A stretch of DNA of 64,000 bases from CBDFGS01 sp965247255 (GTDB lineage: Bacteria; Chloroflexota; Dehalococcoidia; Lucifugimonadales; CAUZJF01): assembly GCA_965247255.1 (NCBI GenBank), contig CBDFGS010000010.1, positions 1-64,000 on the forward strand, read 5' to 3'. The notes beneath the pieces were generated by a model. The model was not told where the DNA came from, searched no databases, and was given only the letters and a program-made list of their open reading frames with translations. Positions 23,419 through 32,750 of this stretch are shown here, piece by piece. Both the position numbers and the translations under genes were made by a program. Position 1 is the stretch's first letter. Every line of letters starts with the position of its first letter.

Positions 23419-24543
23419 ATGACCGCCGAAAGCGCAGACGTCGTAGTTGTGGGCGGCGGCATCGTCGGGTTGTCCGCCGCTTACTATCTCGGCGAAGCGG
23501 GCGTCAGCGCCGTCATCGTCGAGCGCGACGCAGTCGGGAGCCACGCCTCCGGGTTTGCTTATGGCGGCCTCGCGGCACTGAGCAGCGACGAGGTCCCACG
23601 CCCCACCGAGAGCCTCGCCGTGGAGGGGATACGGCTACACCGCCAGCTCTCCAACTCCCTTCCAGAGGAGACCGGCGTCAACATCGACTTCAGGACCCGC
23701 CCAACCCTGGCCCTGGCATTTTCCGAACAGGAAGCGGAGGAAGCACGGCGCGGGCTAGGCACAGGACGTACGCGAAAAGGCACTAAGGTCAGCTGGGCGG
23801 ACCGCTCGGAGTTGGCGTCCATCGAGCCGCGCATCTCCGACGAGGCGTTTGGCGGCGTCTTCATCGAGGGGACCTACGACGTCGAGCCGTACAGGCTGAT
23901 TTTGGCGCTCACCGCAGCCGCAGAGAGGCGAGGCGCGCTCGTGCGCCACGGCACCGTGACCGGACTAAAGACCGCCGCCGGCCGTGTGCAGGGAGTCCGG
24001 CTCGAAAACAGCGAGATACGCACAGCTACAGTGGTGCTGGCCATGGGTCCATGGGCGGGCGCCGCCTCTGAGTGGCTCGGCATTCAGGTCCCAGTCGGGC
24101 CCTTGAAAGGGCAGATACTCCGACTGCGAGCTCCTGGCCCGCCGTTCCAGTGCTCGATCGGGTGGCAGGGCAACTACTTCACGACGAAGCCCGACGGCCT
24201 GGTGTGGGCCGGGACCACGGAGGAAGACGTTGGATTCGACGAGCGCCCGACCGAAGAAGCCCGCGCCCAGATAACGTCCACGCTGCTCAAGATGGCTCCG
24301 TCGCTGACCAACGCTGAGCTAGTACGGCAGACGGCCTGTCTGCGGCCGTTGTCTTCGGACCGGTTGCCGGTTATCGGCGAAGTTCCCGGCCGCGGGGGCG
24401 TGTTCCTCGTCACGGGCGCCGGACGCCAGGGTATCGTCTTCGGCCCGGCAATGGGCAGAATCGTGGCCGGCCTGATCACCGAAGGTTCGAGCGACTTCGC
24501 CATCGACGCGTTCGACCCCGGCCGGTTCGAGTCAGCGGACTAG
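23419..24543 (+). CDS. FAD-dependent oxidoreductase, DAO family (374 aa)
   Basis: An N-terminal Rossmann motif VVVVGGGIVGLSAAYYLGEA binds FAD, with Glu after the second strand (VIVERDAVG). The C-terminus has GRGGVFLVTGAGRQGIVFGP, typical of glycine/sarcosine-type amine oxidases. Likely oxidises an amino acid or N-methyl amine; the substrate cannot be told from sequence alone. Confidence 0.85.
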   Translation: MTAESADVVVVGGGIVGLSAAYYLGEAGVSAVIVERDAVGSHASGFAYGGLAALSSDEVPRPTESLAVEGIRLHRQLSNSLPEETGVNIDFRTRPTLALAFSEQEAEEARRGLGTGRTRKGTKVSWADRSELASIEPRISDEAFGGVFIEGTYDVEPYRLILALTAAAERRGALVRHGTVTGLKTAAGRVQGVRLENSEIRTATVVLAMGPWAGAASEWLGIQVPVGPLKGQILRLRAPGPPFQCSIGWQGNYFTTKPDGLVWAGTTEEDVGFDERPTEEARAQITSTLLKMAPSLTNAELVRQTACLRPLSSDRLPVIGEVPGRGGVFLVTGAGRQGIVFGPAMGRIVAGLITEGSSDFAIDAFDPGRFESAD

Positions 24544-24656
24544 ATTCCGCGTCGGGCGCACGGCAGGTCACGTACACCTAGAAACAGACTAGCCGCTGGG
24601 CTGTCGCTCCCTGTTCGTATCCAAATGCACAAGATTCGCCTGGAACGTTGCCAAAC

Positions 24657-25853
24657 ATGAGTCGGAATCGGCGGTCACGGCGCAATGTCATCGTCATGCA
24701 ATCGGGCGGCAACACCCCGGTCTTCAACCGAAGCCTGCTGGGTGTGGTCCTCGAGGCTGAGGAGGGTAACGGTTTCGGCGAGGTCTACGGCGCTATCCAC
24801 GGGCTCGACGGAGTACTGACGGGGAGGCTGGTCACGTTGTCGGGGCGGAGCAAAGCGTGGTGGAGCCGCATAGCCGGGACACCCGGCGCCGCGCTGGGCT
24901 CATCGCGTCGCAAGCTCAGCGACGACGATATTCCGAGAATAAGGAGGGTTCTGGACGAGCACAGTATCGGCCACTTATCCATCATCGGTGGCAACGATTC
25001 GGCCGAGACCGGGCGGCGCATAAACGAGGAGGCGCTGAGTGGAGGCTGGGGGCTGTCGGTGGTCAACGTGCCCAAGACCATCGACAACGACCTGGTGCTC
25101 ACCGACCACTGCCCCGGCTACGGCAGCGCGGCGCGGTTCGTGGCGCTGGCGACCATGGGTGCAGGCCGCGACGCCGAGGCGATGGGGTCGGAGTCGCCGG
25201 TGGCCGTTATCGAGGTGATGGGGAGGGACGCCGGCTGGCTGGCCGCGTCGGCCGCGCTGGCTAAGAGAGAGGAGCGCGACGCGCCACACGTGATTTGCAT
25301 CCCGGAGGCGCCGGTGGACGAGCAACAGTTCCTCGACCGCGTCGATGACGCCTACCGGCGCTTCGGCTTCGCCGTCGCCGTTGTATCCGAGAATGCGCGC
25401 GGACGGGACGGCGTTCTGGGGGGCGATGCCGAGCCGTGGTACGTCGACGACTTTGGCCACGCATACCACGAGGGCGCGGGGAAGTACCTGGCGGGGCTGG
25501 CCGGGCGACGGCTTGGTGTCAGGGTCCGGTACGAGCGTCCGGGGACCATACAGCGCTCGATGTCCGCCACCGTCTCGAGCGCCGACGCCAGAGAAGCAGA
25601 GATGGCCGGCCGCGCCGCGGTCCGCTACGCTCTCGAAGGCGAAAACGGCCAGATGGTGACCCTACTCCGAAGCCCTGGAGAAAGGTACTCGTGCACGACC
25701 GGATTGGCGCCGTTGAAGGATGTGGCTGGAGAAGTCCGTACGCTCCCAGACGAGTACTTCCTAGCCGCCGATAGCATGCCAAGCCAGGCGTTCGTCGATT
25801 ACTGCGCCCCGCTCATCGGAGCCAAATTACCAAGGTTCGAAAGGGTAGAATAG
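24657..25853 (+). CDS. 6-phosphofructokinase, PPi-type (398 aa)
   Basis: Shows the PfkA fold: SGGNTPVFNRSLLG, IIGGNDSAETG, the catalytic loop VPKTIDNDL, and substrate-binding VIEVMGRDAGWLA. PKTIDND is typical of pyrophosphate-dependent enzymes. The nucleotide-site GGDG/GGDD motif reads GGND here, so phosphate-donor preference is uncertain. Start taken at ATG 24657. It catalyses fructose-6-phosphate to fructose-1,6-bisphosphate. Confidence 0.85.
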   Translation: MSRNRRSRRNVIVMQSGGNTPVFNRSLLGVVLEAEEGNGFGEVYGAIHGLDGVLTGRLVTLSGRSKAWWSRIAGTPGAALGSSRRKLSDDDIPRIRRVLDEHSIGHLSIIGGNDSAETGRRINEEALSGGWGLSVVNVPKTIDNDLVLTDHCPGYGSAARFVALATMGAGRDAEAMGSESPVAVIEVMGRDAGWLAASAALAKREERDAPHVICIPEAPVDEQQFLDRVDDAYRRFGFAVAVVSENARGRDGVLGGDAEPWYVDDFGHAYHEGAGKYLAGLAGRRLGVRVRYERPGTIQRSMSATVSSADAREAEMAGRAAVRYALEGENGQMVTLLRSPGERYSCTTGLAPLKDVAGEVRTLPDEYFLAADSMPSQAFVDYCAPLIGAKLPRFERVE

Positions 25854-25907
25854 CGGGGTCTGCCGCCTCGATGGCGAGACGACACGGTTGGTGAAAGAGA
25901 GCGTCGA

Positions 25908-26519
25908 ATGGAGAAGTTCAGAAGCAAGCAGGTCTGGATCCCCGTAGTGGTCGTAGTGGGTATCCCAATCGCCGCACTGGCATGGTGGCTCGGGTCGCCC
26001 CTGCTGTTCGACAAGACGGTGGAGGAGGAGTTCCCGTTCGCGGCCCGGGCCGTCGTCCCGAAGGAGATGTCGCGCAAGGACGTAGAGATGACGATGGCCA
26101 CGATGGCGAAGATGGACTCTGACTCGATGGACGAGCCGATGCCCAAGCCGGCGGAGGCGGACGCCACGGGGGAGGCGACGGCGCTCAAGTCGGGAGGGTT
26201 CGAGGGCGTCGACAGCTTCCACACCGGTGAGGGGGACGCAACGATATACAAGTTGCCGGACGGCAGCCATGTGCTCAGGCTGGCCGCCTTTCGGGTGACC
26301 AACGGGCCGGACCTGCACCTGATCCTCACGCCAAACTCCAACCCCCAGGGCAGGAGTGACGTCAAGCAACAAGGCTATATCGACCTTGGCAAGCTGAAAG
26401 GGAACATCGGTAACCAGAACTACCCGATCCCCGAAGGCGTCGACCCTGCATCGTTCAACGCGGCGGTGATCTACTGCAAGCCGTTTCACGTTATCTTCAG
26501 CGTGGCGATGTTACAGTAG
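25908..26519 (+). CDS. Membrane-anchored DM13-domain protein (203 aa)
   Basis: One N-terminal transmembrane helix (WIPVVVVVGIPIAALAWWLG), a charged linker, and a C-terminal DM13 domain: FRVTNGPDLHLILTPNSNP, IDLGKLKGNIGNQNYPIP and AVIYCKPFHVIFSVAML with the conserved Cys. DM13 domains are thought to act in extracytoplasmic redox chemistry. The gene ends two bases before an mtnA remnant. Confidence 0.82.
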   Translation: MEKFRSKQVWIPVVVVVGIPIAALAWWLGSPLLFDKTVEEEFPFAARAVVPKEMSRKDVEMTMATMAKMDSDSMDEPMPKPAEADATGEATALKSGGFEGVDSFHTGEGDATIYKLPDGSHVLRLAAFRVTNGPDLHLILTPNSNPQGRSDVKQQGYIDLGKLKGNIGNQNYPIPEGVDPASFNAAVIYCKPFHVIFSVAMLQ

Positions 26520-26521
26520 GA

Positions 26522-26653
26522 GTGGCAGTGTTCAACCCGGCTTTCGACGTCACCCCATACGCGTACTTGAGCGCCATAGTCAGGGAGCGCGGCGTGGCGC
26601 CTGAGCCCTTCGGCCCGGAGCCACGGCTCTTTGTGGAGGCGAATGATGGATAG
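26522..26653 (+). pseudogene. C-terminal remnant of methylthioribose-1-phosphate isomerase
   Basis: From GTG 26522 the frame reads VAVFNPAFDVTPYAYLSAIV, then RERGVAPEPFG, ending 8 bases after the mtnP start. NPAFDVTP...I..RG is the conserved C-terminal signature of MtnA, the methionine-salvage isomerase acting after MtnP. The N-terminal 300 or so residues are absent; the DM13 gene occupies that position. Confidence 0.7.
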
Positions 26654-27527
26654 CCCCCGGGTCGCTTTCATCGGCGGGTCGGGGTTGTACGAGATGGAGG
26701 GCCTCGCCGGGGCGACGGAGGTCGCGGTAGAGACCCCGTTCGGCCCGCCGAGCGACGACGTCGTCACCGGTGCGCTCGACGGCGTACCGGTGGCCTTCCT
26801 GCCGCGCCACGGCCGAGGCCACCGACATTCGCCCACCGAGATCCCGGTGCGAGCCAACATGTACGCCCTTAAGACGCTTGGAATTGAGCGCATACTGTCG
26901 ATTAGCGCGGTGGGGAGCCTGAGGGAAGAGATCAAGCCACTGGACATGGTAGTCCCGGACCAGATCATCGACGGCACCAAGAGCCGCATGAGCACCTTCT
27001 TCACAAACGGCATAGTGGCCCACGTAGGGTTCGCCGACCCGTTCTGCCCCGACCTGAGAGCCGTGACGGCCGAAGCCGCGCTGCGGCACAGCAATGCCGT
27101 CCACACCCAAGGGACCTACGTAGTCATGGAAGGCCCTCAGTTCTCGACGCGGGCGGAGTCTGAGCTGTATCGCTCCTGGGGGGCGAGCATCATCGGCATG
27201 ACCGCCCTGCCGGAGGCGAAGCTGGCCCGCGAGGCAGAGATTTGCTATGCGACCCTAGCTCTGGTGACTGACTACGATTGCTGGCACGAGGACGAGGAGG
27301 ATGTGTCCGTCGAGATGATCGTGGCCAATCTGATGAGGAGCGTCGAGTCGTCCCAAAAGTTGATCAGGGACATACTCCCAAACATTCCGAGCGACCGAGG
27401 CTGTGTGTGCAGCTCAGCGCTGAAAGATGCGATAATCACCAGCCGAGACGATATCGACGACGAGACCAGGGAGCGTCTCTCGCCTATCATCGACAAGTAC
27501 TTACCAAGATCACAGACGATACCCTGA
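26643..27527 (+). CDS. mtnP: S-methyl-5'-thioadenosine phosphorylase (294 aa)
   Basis: VAFIGGSGLYEMEG at the start, RHGRGHRHSPTEIPVRAN phosphate-binding region, GPQFSTRAES, GMTALPEAKLAREAEICYAT, and LVTDYDCW with the Asp that favours 6-amino purines. It splits methylthioadenosine to adenine and methylthioribose-1-phosphate. ATG 26643 lies close behind GGAGG. It clusters with a PfkB kinase, ahcY and metK, which together recycle the SAM methyl cycle. Confidence 0.9.
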   Translation: MMDSPRVAFIGGSGLYEMEGLAGATEVAVETPFGPPSDDVVTGALDGVPVAFLPRHGRGHRHSPTEIPVRANMYALKTLGIERILSISAVGSLREEIKPLDMVVPDQIIDGTKSRMSTFFTNGIVAHVGFADPFCPDLRAVTAEAALRHSNAVHTQGTYVVMEGPQFSTRAESELYRSWGASIIGMTALPEAKLAREAEICYATLALVTDYDCWHEDEEDVSVEMIVANLMRSVESSQKLIRDILPNIPSDRGCVCSSALKDAIITSRDDIDDETRERLSPIIDKYLPRSQTIP

Positions 27528-27572
27528 CCCCGCCCCTGGCCTGAAGGAGCAGGGCGCCAAAGGAGCGACCGA

Positions 27573-27926
27573 ATGCCGAGGCAAGAACCAGGCGAGGCCT
27601 ACTACCGTGTAAGCATCGCGGAGGCCGCTGAGATGTACGGTAGCGACGATGTCACTTACGTCGACGTGCGGCGCCCCGATGAGTACAAGGAGGGGCATAT
27701 AGAAGGCGCGTTATTTATTCCCCACGAGGAAGTGTACGGACGTATCGACGAGCTTCCCAGGGATAAGAAGCTGCTGTTTATCTGCGCTCAGGGAGTGAGG
27801 AGCGGGGTAGCTTGCGAGATGGCGGCAGCGTTGGGCATCGATATTGAGAACCTCTACAACATAGAGGAGGGGACAGACGCTTGGATCTCGGCGGGACACC
27901 CGACCAGCCTAGGAGACAATCCGTAG
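27573..27926 (+). CDS. Rhodanese-domain protein (117 aa)
   Basis: A single rhodanese domain: TYVDVRRPDEYKEGHIEGAL, and the active-site loop FICAQGVRSGVACE with the persulfide-forming Cys. Normal length for a one-domain sulfurtransferase. Lies between mtnP and the PfkB kinase in the same direction. Confidence 0.88.
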   Translation: MPRQEPGEAYYRVSIAEAAEMYGSDDVTYVDVRRPDEYKEGHIEGALFIPHEEVYGRIDELPRDKKLLFICAQGVRSGVACEMAAALGIDIENLYNIEEGTDAWISAGHPTSLGDNP

Positions 27927-27965
27927 GGTTGGCGAAGCAAAGAAACGGCGCTCCAAGGAGAAGAT

Positions 27966-28061
27966 TTGAACAAACGAAAACGAGTCGCCTGGCGCAAGCA
28001 CCGCAAGGGCCGCAAGAAGCTCAAAGAGAAGCGCAAGGCTGAGCTCACCCAGGCGCGATAG
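27966..28061 (+). CDS. Small basic protein (31 aa)
   Basis: TTG start at 27966 follows AAGGAGAAGAT. The peptide is almost all Lys/Arg (KRKRVAWRKHRKGRKKLKEK), like the short ribosome-associated AURKAIP1/COX24-type proteins of high-GC bacteria. Assigned on composition and size only. Confidence 0.5.
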   Translation: MNKRKRVAWRKHRKGRKKLKEKRKAELTQAR

Positions 28062-28124
28062 CTAGCCGGGGAAAGGGGCAGCCAGCGTTCCTGGCGCAAA
28101 CTTAGCGAGGATGGTGCGCGACGC

Positions 28125-29075
28125 ATGTCGGTGCTAGTTGTTGGCTCGGTTGCCTACGACACTGTTGTTACGCCGGCCGGTCGTCGAGAGGACGCCCTCG
28201 GCGGGTCGGCGACATATTTTGCGGTCTCCAGCAGCCGCTTTACAACGGTTAGCGTGGTCGCCGTGGTCGGTGATGATTTTCAGCAAGAGCACGTCGACAT
28301 GCTCGACGCTCGCGGTGTCGACACGTCGGGGCTCGAGAGGCGTGAGGGCAAGTCCTTTCGGTGGTCAGGGGAGTATGGCGCCGAAGACGTAACCACGCGA
28401 AAAACACTGGATACGCAGCTCAACGTGTTCGCCGAGTTCTCGCCCAAGCTCGGCGCTCAGCATCGGCGTGCGCCCTACGTGTTTCTGGCCAACATCGATC
28501 CCGAGCTCCAACTTGAAGTCCTAGGGCAGGTCGCGGCCCAGCCGATGCTGGTGGCGATGGACTCGATGAACTTCTGGATCGAGGGCAAAAACAGCGCCCT
28601 GCGCCGGGTTGTGGAGAAGGTGGACGTCCTGTTCACGGATGAGGGCGAGATCAGGGAGTTCTCAGGCGAGGTAAACCTGGTCAAGGCGGCGAGACGAGTC
28701 AAGGAGATGGGCCCATCGGTCGTGGTCGTCAAGCGAGGCGAGCACGGCGTGCTCCTGTTCCGTGGGGAGGAGGCGTTCGCTGCACCGGCGTTCCCCCTCG
28801 AGAACGTCGTCGACCCGACGGGCGCCGGGGATGCATTCGCCGGCGGGTTCATGGGTTATCTGGCCGGCACGGGCGATCTGAGCCCCGAAGGCTTTCGGAG
28901 GGCAACGGTGCTGGGCTCGGTGATGGGGTCTTTCGCAGTAGAGAGCTTCAGCGTGGACCGGCTGGGTTCCGTCCTCAACGAAGATATAGAGGAGAGGTTC
29001 CGTAGATTCTCGGACCTTTCACAGTTCCTCGCCCTGACGGAAGGCGAGTCATTACCGTGGCGAGATAGCTCGTAG
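28125..29075 (+). CDS. PfkB-family kinase (316 aa)
   Basis: An N-terminal GGSATYFAVSSSRF substrate loop and the C-terminal PfkB signature VVDPTGAGDAFAGGFMGYL with the catalytic Asp. Family members phosphorylate sugars or nucleosides. Directly upstream of ahcY, adenosine kinase activity (removing the adenosine released by AhcY) is an attractive guess, but the substrate is not proven. Confidence 0.85.
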   Translation: MSVLVVGSVAYDTVVTPAGRREDALGGSATYFAVSSSRFTTVSVVAVVGDDFQQEHVDMLDARGVDTSGLERREGKSFRWSGEYGAEDVTTRKTLDTQLNVFAEFSPKLGAQHRRAPYVFLANIDPELQLEVLGQVAAQPMLVAMDSMNFWIEGKNSALRRVVEKVDVLFTDEGEIREFSGEVNLVKAARRVKEMGPSVVVVKRGEHGVLLFRGEEAFAAPAFPLENVVDPTGAGDAFAGGFMGYLAGTGDLSPEGFRRATVLGSVMGSFAVESFSVDRLGSVLNEDIEERFRRFSDLSQFLALTEGESLPWRDSS

Positions 29076-29093
29076 CACGGACAGGAGGAAGAG

Positions 29094-30371
29094 TTGGCAA
29101 CCAAGCAACAGGTCGGGGATGTAAAAGACGTCTCGCTTGCATCCGAAGGGGTCCGGAGAATCGAGTGGGCCGCGCGCGAGATGCCTGTGGTCGCGCAGAT
29201 TCGCGAGCGGTTCGCTAAAGAGAAGCCCTTCAACGGCATGCGTATCGCCGGGTGCCTGCACATCACCACTGAGACCGCGAACCTCGCGCTGGCCCTCCGG
29301 GACGGCGGCGCCGAGGTCGCGCTATGCGCCAGCAATCCCCTCAGCACGCAGGACGAAGTCGCGGCGGCGCTGGTTGTCGAGCACGGCATCGCCACGTACG
29401 CCGTGAACGGTGAGGACACGCAGTCCTACTATAGCCACATTACGTCGGCGCTGGACCACAACCCCAACATCACTCTGGACGACGGGGCGGACCTGGTGGC
29501 GATGCTGCACACGAAGAAGACTGAGCTGCTGGAGCACGTCGTCGGAGGCTGCGAAGAGACGACGACCGGGGTCATTAGGCTCAGAAGCCTTGCGGAGGCC
29601 GGCAAGCTCCGATACCCGGTGATCGCGGTGAACGACGCCGACACGAAGCACCTCTTCGACAACCGCTACGGGACAGGCCAAAGCACGCTGGACGGCATCA
29701 CCCGGGCCACCAACGTCCTCTGGGCGGGCAAGAAGGTGGTGGTCTGCGGCTACGGCTGGTGCGGGCGCGGGGTCGCGCTGCGGGCCCGGGGGATGGGAGC
29801 CCAGGCGATCGTAACCGAGGTGGACCCGATTCGAGCGCTGGAGGCTGCCATGGACGGCCACGAGGTCATGTCGATGGAGGCCGCTTCGGCAGTCGGTGAC
29901 ATCTTCATTACGCTCACGGGCGGCTTTCACGCCGTAGGCCGGGACCACATATCGTCGATGAAGGACGGGGCCATCATCGCCAATAGCGGCCATTTCAACG
30001 TCGAGATAGACCTGGACTCCCTGGAGGAGATGTCGGAGGGGAAACGCCGGGTGCGGCCTTTCGTCGACGAGTACCTAATGGAGGACGGAAGGCGACTCTA
30101 TCTGCTGGGCGAGGGACGGCTCATCAACCTTACCGCGGCGGAGGGGCACCCGTCCGCAGTGATGGACATGAGCTTCGCCAACCAGGCGTTGTGCACCGAA
30201 TACCTGGCGCAACGCGGCCTGACGAACAAACTTGAGCCGGGCGTCTACCCGGTCCCGAAGGACATCGATCAAGAGGTCGGGAGGCTCAAGCTGGACTCGA
30301 TGCGGATAACTATCGACGCTTTGACCGAAGAGCAGCAGAAATACCAGGAGAGCTGGGAGATGGGGACGTAA
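29094..30371 (+). CDS. ahcY: Adenosylhomocysteinase (425 aa)
   Basis: Start TTG at 29094 follows AGGAGGAAGAG. RIAGCLHITTETANLALALR, NDADTKHLFDNRYGTGQST and the NAD-binding VVVCGYGWCGRGVALRARG are family signatures; EGHPSAVMDMSFANQAL lies near the end. Hydrolyses S-adenosylhomocysteine to adenosine and homocysteine. Lacks the long insert of some bacterial enzymes, giving the short form. Confidence 0.95.
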   Translation: MATKQQVGDVKDVSLASEGVRRIEWAAREMPVVAQIRERFAKEKPFNGMRIAGCLHITTETANLALALRDGGAEVALCASNPLSTQDEVAAALVVEHGIATYAVNGEDTQSYYSHITSALDHNPNITLDDGADLVAMLHTKKTELLEHVVGGCEETTTGVIRLRSLAEAGKLRYPVIAVNDADTKHLFDNRYGTGQSTLDGITRATNVLWAGKKVVVCGYGWCGRGVALRARGMGAQAIVTEVDPIRALEAAMDGHEVMSMEAASAVGDIFITLTGGFHAVGRDHISSMKDGAIIANSGHFNVEIDLDSLEEMSEGKRRVRPFVDEYLMEDGRRLYLLGEGRLINLTAAEGHPSAVMDMSFANQALCTEYLAQRGLTNKLEPGVYPVPKDIDQEVGRLKLDSMRITIDALTEEQQKYQESWEMGT

Positions 30372-30438
30372 TGGAGCCTCGCGTCTCGATCCCGAAGCGG
30401 ACCCGCGCGAAGACCGCCTAACCGGAGGACTGTTCAAA

Positions 30439-31689
30439 ATGCCATACAGCTTCACCGATTCGCCCTCTTATCTCTTTACATCCGAGTCAGTAACCCAGGG
30501 CCACCCGGACAAGCTGTGCGATCAGATCTCCGACGCCATCCTGGACGCCTTTCTGGCGGAAGACCCGACGGCGCGAGTCGCCGTTGAAGTGTGCACCACG
30601 ACGGGTCTGGTGGTGATCATGGGTGAGATACGGACCGCGTCGGAGTACGTGGACCTGCCCAAAATAGCGCGTCGGACAATACGCGATGCCGGCTACATGG
30701 ACTCGAGCTTTGGGTTCGACTACCAGTCTTGTGGCATAGCGGTCTCGGTCCACGAGCAATCAGGCGACATAGCCAGCGGCGTGGACGTAGCTCTGGAAGT
30801 CAGGGGCGAGGTGGAGAGCAGCGGTGAGAACGTAGACGCGCTGGGGGCCGGCGACCAGGGGATGATGGTCGGGTTCGCCTGCACGGAGACCCCGGAGCTC
30901 ATGCCGCTGCCGATCGCACTGTCACACCGCCTGTGCAAGCGGATGGCGGACGTAAGGAACGAGGGGGTCATCCCTTACCTGCGTCCGGACGGCAAGTCTC
31001 AGGTCACGGTGGAATATTCTCACGGAGTCCCGCAGCGGGTCCACACGGTGGTAATGAGCGCCCAGCACAATCCTGAGGTGAGCCAGTCGGTTATCGAGCG
31101 AGACCTGATCGAGCAAGTCGCCCACGCGGTAATCCCCAAGGAGCTGCGAGACCGAAATACGATATACCACGTGAACCCCTCGGGGAGGTTCGTCATCGGC
31201 GGACCTGTCGGGGATACGGGACTGACCGGCAGGAAGATCCTGGTAGACACATATGGCGGCGTGGCCAGGCACGGCGGGGGGGCTTTCTCGGGCAAGGACC
31301 CGACCAAGGTCGACCGCTCCGCGGCATATGCCGCGCGTTACGTTGCCAAGAACCTGGTAGCGGCGGGCCTGGCCGAGAGGCTGGAGGTCCAGCTATCTTA
31401 CGCAATCGGCGTGGCGGTGCCCATTTCCATTTCGGTTGAGACGTTTGGGACGAACAAGGTGTCAGACCAGACTATCGTGGGCCTGATCGAGAAGCACTTC
31501 GACCTCCGCCCCGGAGCGATAATCCAGGAGCTGGACCTTCGGCGGCCTATCTACCAGCAGACCGCCGCCTACGGGCACTTCGGGCGGACCGACGTCGACC
31601 TGCCCTGGGAGCATACCGATAAGGCGGCGACGCTAAGGCGCGAGGGCTTTATAGGTACAGCCGGGGCCACAGGGGCCGCGACCTCGTAG
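30439..31689 (+). CDS. metK: S-adenosylmethionine synthetase (416 aa)
   Basis: GHPDKLCDQISDAILDAFL binds ATP, GAGDQGMMVGFACTE is the first signature and GGGAFSGKDPTKVDRSAAY the second. Makes SAM from methionine and ATP. Last gene of the methyl-cycle cluster, 67 bases after ahcY. The 226 bases that follow hold one copy of an intergenic repeat. Confidence 0.95.
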   Translation: MPYSFTDSPSYLFTSESVTQGHPDKLCDQISDAILDAFLAEDPTARVAVEVCTTTGLVVIMGEIRTASEYVDLPKIARRTIRDAGYMDSSFGFDYQSCGIAVSVHEQSGDIASGVDVALEVRGEVESSGENVDALGAGDQGMMVGFACTETPELMPLPIALSHRLCKRMADVRNEGVIPYLRPDGKSQVTVEYSHGVPQRVHTVVMSAQHNPEVSQSVIERDLIEQVAHAVIPKELRDRNTIYHVNPSGRFVIGGPVGDTGLTGRKILVDTYGGVARHGGGAFSGKDPTKVDRSAAYAARYVAKNLVAAGLAERLEVQLSYAIGVAVPISISVETFGTNKVSDQTIVGLIEKHFDLRPGAIIQELDLRRPIYQQTAAYGHFGRTDVDLPWEHTDKAATLRREGFIGTAGATGAATS

Positions 31690-31804
31690 GGCGCTCTGCG
31701 GGCCATCCCCAGGGTGGGCAGCTCGGGTCAGCCGTCGCCCTGAAGCGCAGAGAAGGGCTGGGGTCGTCGGGTCCGCCTCGCCAATCGAACGAAACCCCGC
31801 CCCC

Positions 31805-31831
31805 GATTCTTCACCTACGGTTCAGAATGAC
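31805..31831. repeat. Short intergenic repeat (GATTCTTC...CAGAATGAC)
   Basis: GATTCTTCACCTACGGTTCA then GAATGAC has the same two ends as the longer copy at 37453-37495. The sequence is non-coding and lies between metK and the HxlR regulator. Probably one member of a genome-wide intergenic repeat family. Confidence 0.5.
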
Positions 31832-31915
31832 CTGGCGAGGTAGCGGACTCCGAGTTCCGACCACCAGCTCGACTCACAGGCGCCTTACCTCAAGTCCAAG
31901 CCCGGCCGTTTGGCG

Positions 31916-32296
31916 CTAGACCCACAGCTTCAGGCGAGTGTCTCGAGCAGGCGCTGGCGGCGCTTCGCTCGTCGACAAGTCTTCCAGCCACTCGTTCGCC
32001 CAGCTTTCAATCGCTTCCACGACCGGGCGCAGCGCTTCGCCGCGGGCCGTCAACGCATACTCCACCTTCAACGGCCGCTCGGATGAGACTCGGCGCTTTA
32101 CCATCCCGGACGTCTCCAGCTCTTGCAGGCGTTGGGAAAGAAGCCGGTCGCTTAGTCCCGGTACCAGCTCCGAGAAATGGCTAAACCTTTGCGGCTTGTC
32201 CAGCAAGCAGCGCACTATCAGCGCCGTCCATTTCTTTCCAAGCACGCCAACCGCCTTGTCGTAACGGGCCGTCGGTCCATTGAACTCCACGCCCAA
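31916..32296 (-). CDS. HxlR-family regulator (126 aa)
   Basis: Winged-helix HxlR pattern: VLGKKWTALIVRCLLDKPQR, FSELVPGLSDRLLSQRLQEL, and MVKRRVSSERPLKVEYALTA. The usual N-terminal redox Cys before the first helix is missing, so a simple ligand- or redox-independent mode is possible. Short AT-rich region upstream (32297-32340) is its likely promoter. Confidence 0.85.
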   Translation of the reverse strand: MGVEFNGPTARYDKAVGVLGKKWTALIVRCLLDKPQRFSHFSELVPGLSDRLLSQRLQELETSGMVKRRVSSERPLKVEYALTARGEALRPVVEAIESWANEWLEDLSTSEAPPAPARDTRLKLWV

Positions 32297-32501
32297 CTCC
32301 TACGTTTAGCTTTGAGAATACTAATATATCATAAGTTACTTGTATTCCATAAGGACTACTCCTAATCTTTCATTAGTGGTGTTCAACAGGTGCAGACGTG
32401 TCAGATTACGGATGGCGGCGCCCGCGATTCGCTGGCGGGGGGCTAAGGCGCGCCTGTTATTGAGGGCCCGGCTAGGGCGGCCTAGTCTAGCAGGTAGGTG
32501 G

Positions 32502-32717
32502 CTAGTCCTTCGCCGGGATACGCCCCCATGTCACTGCGTCTGGGGACTCGGCGAGCGACTTCTCCCTGATGATCTCTTGGACCTTGAGCAGCGTCGCGTT
32601 AACCTCGTCGGTGACGTAGACCCAATCGGGGGGCTCCGGGATCCAGTACGGGGATGTGATGCGGACCACCTCCCCTTCCTTCGGGTTCAGGTATATTCCA
32701 AACTGGGCTACGTCCAT
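32502..32717 (-). CDS. Hypothetical small protein (71 aa)
   Basis: ATG after a good GGAGG site. The sequence (GIYLNPKEGEVVRITSPYWI then VTDEVNATLLKVQEIIREKS) looks like a compact alpha/beta protein. It is 33 bases downstream of the large unknown gene and probably co-transcribed. No family recognised. Confidence 0.6.
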   Translation of the reverse strand: MDVAQFGIYLNPKEGEVVRITSPYWIPEPPDWVYVTDEVNATLLKVQEIIREKSLAESPDAVTWGRIPAKD

Positions 32718-32750
32718 TTACAGAAAGCCTCCTGGGCGTGGTCGCTTTGG

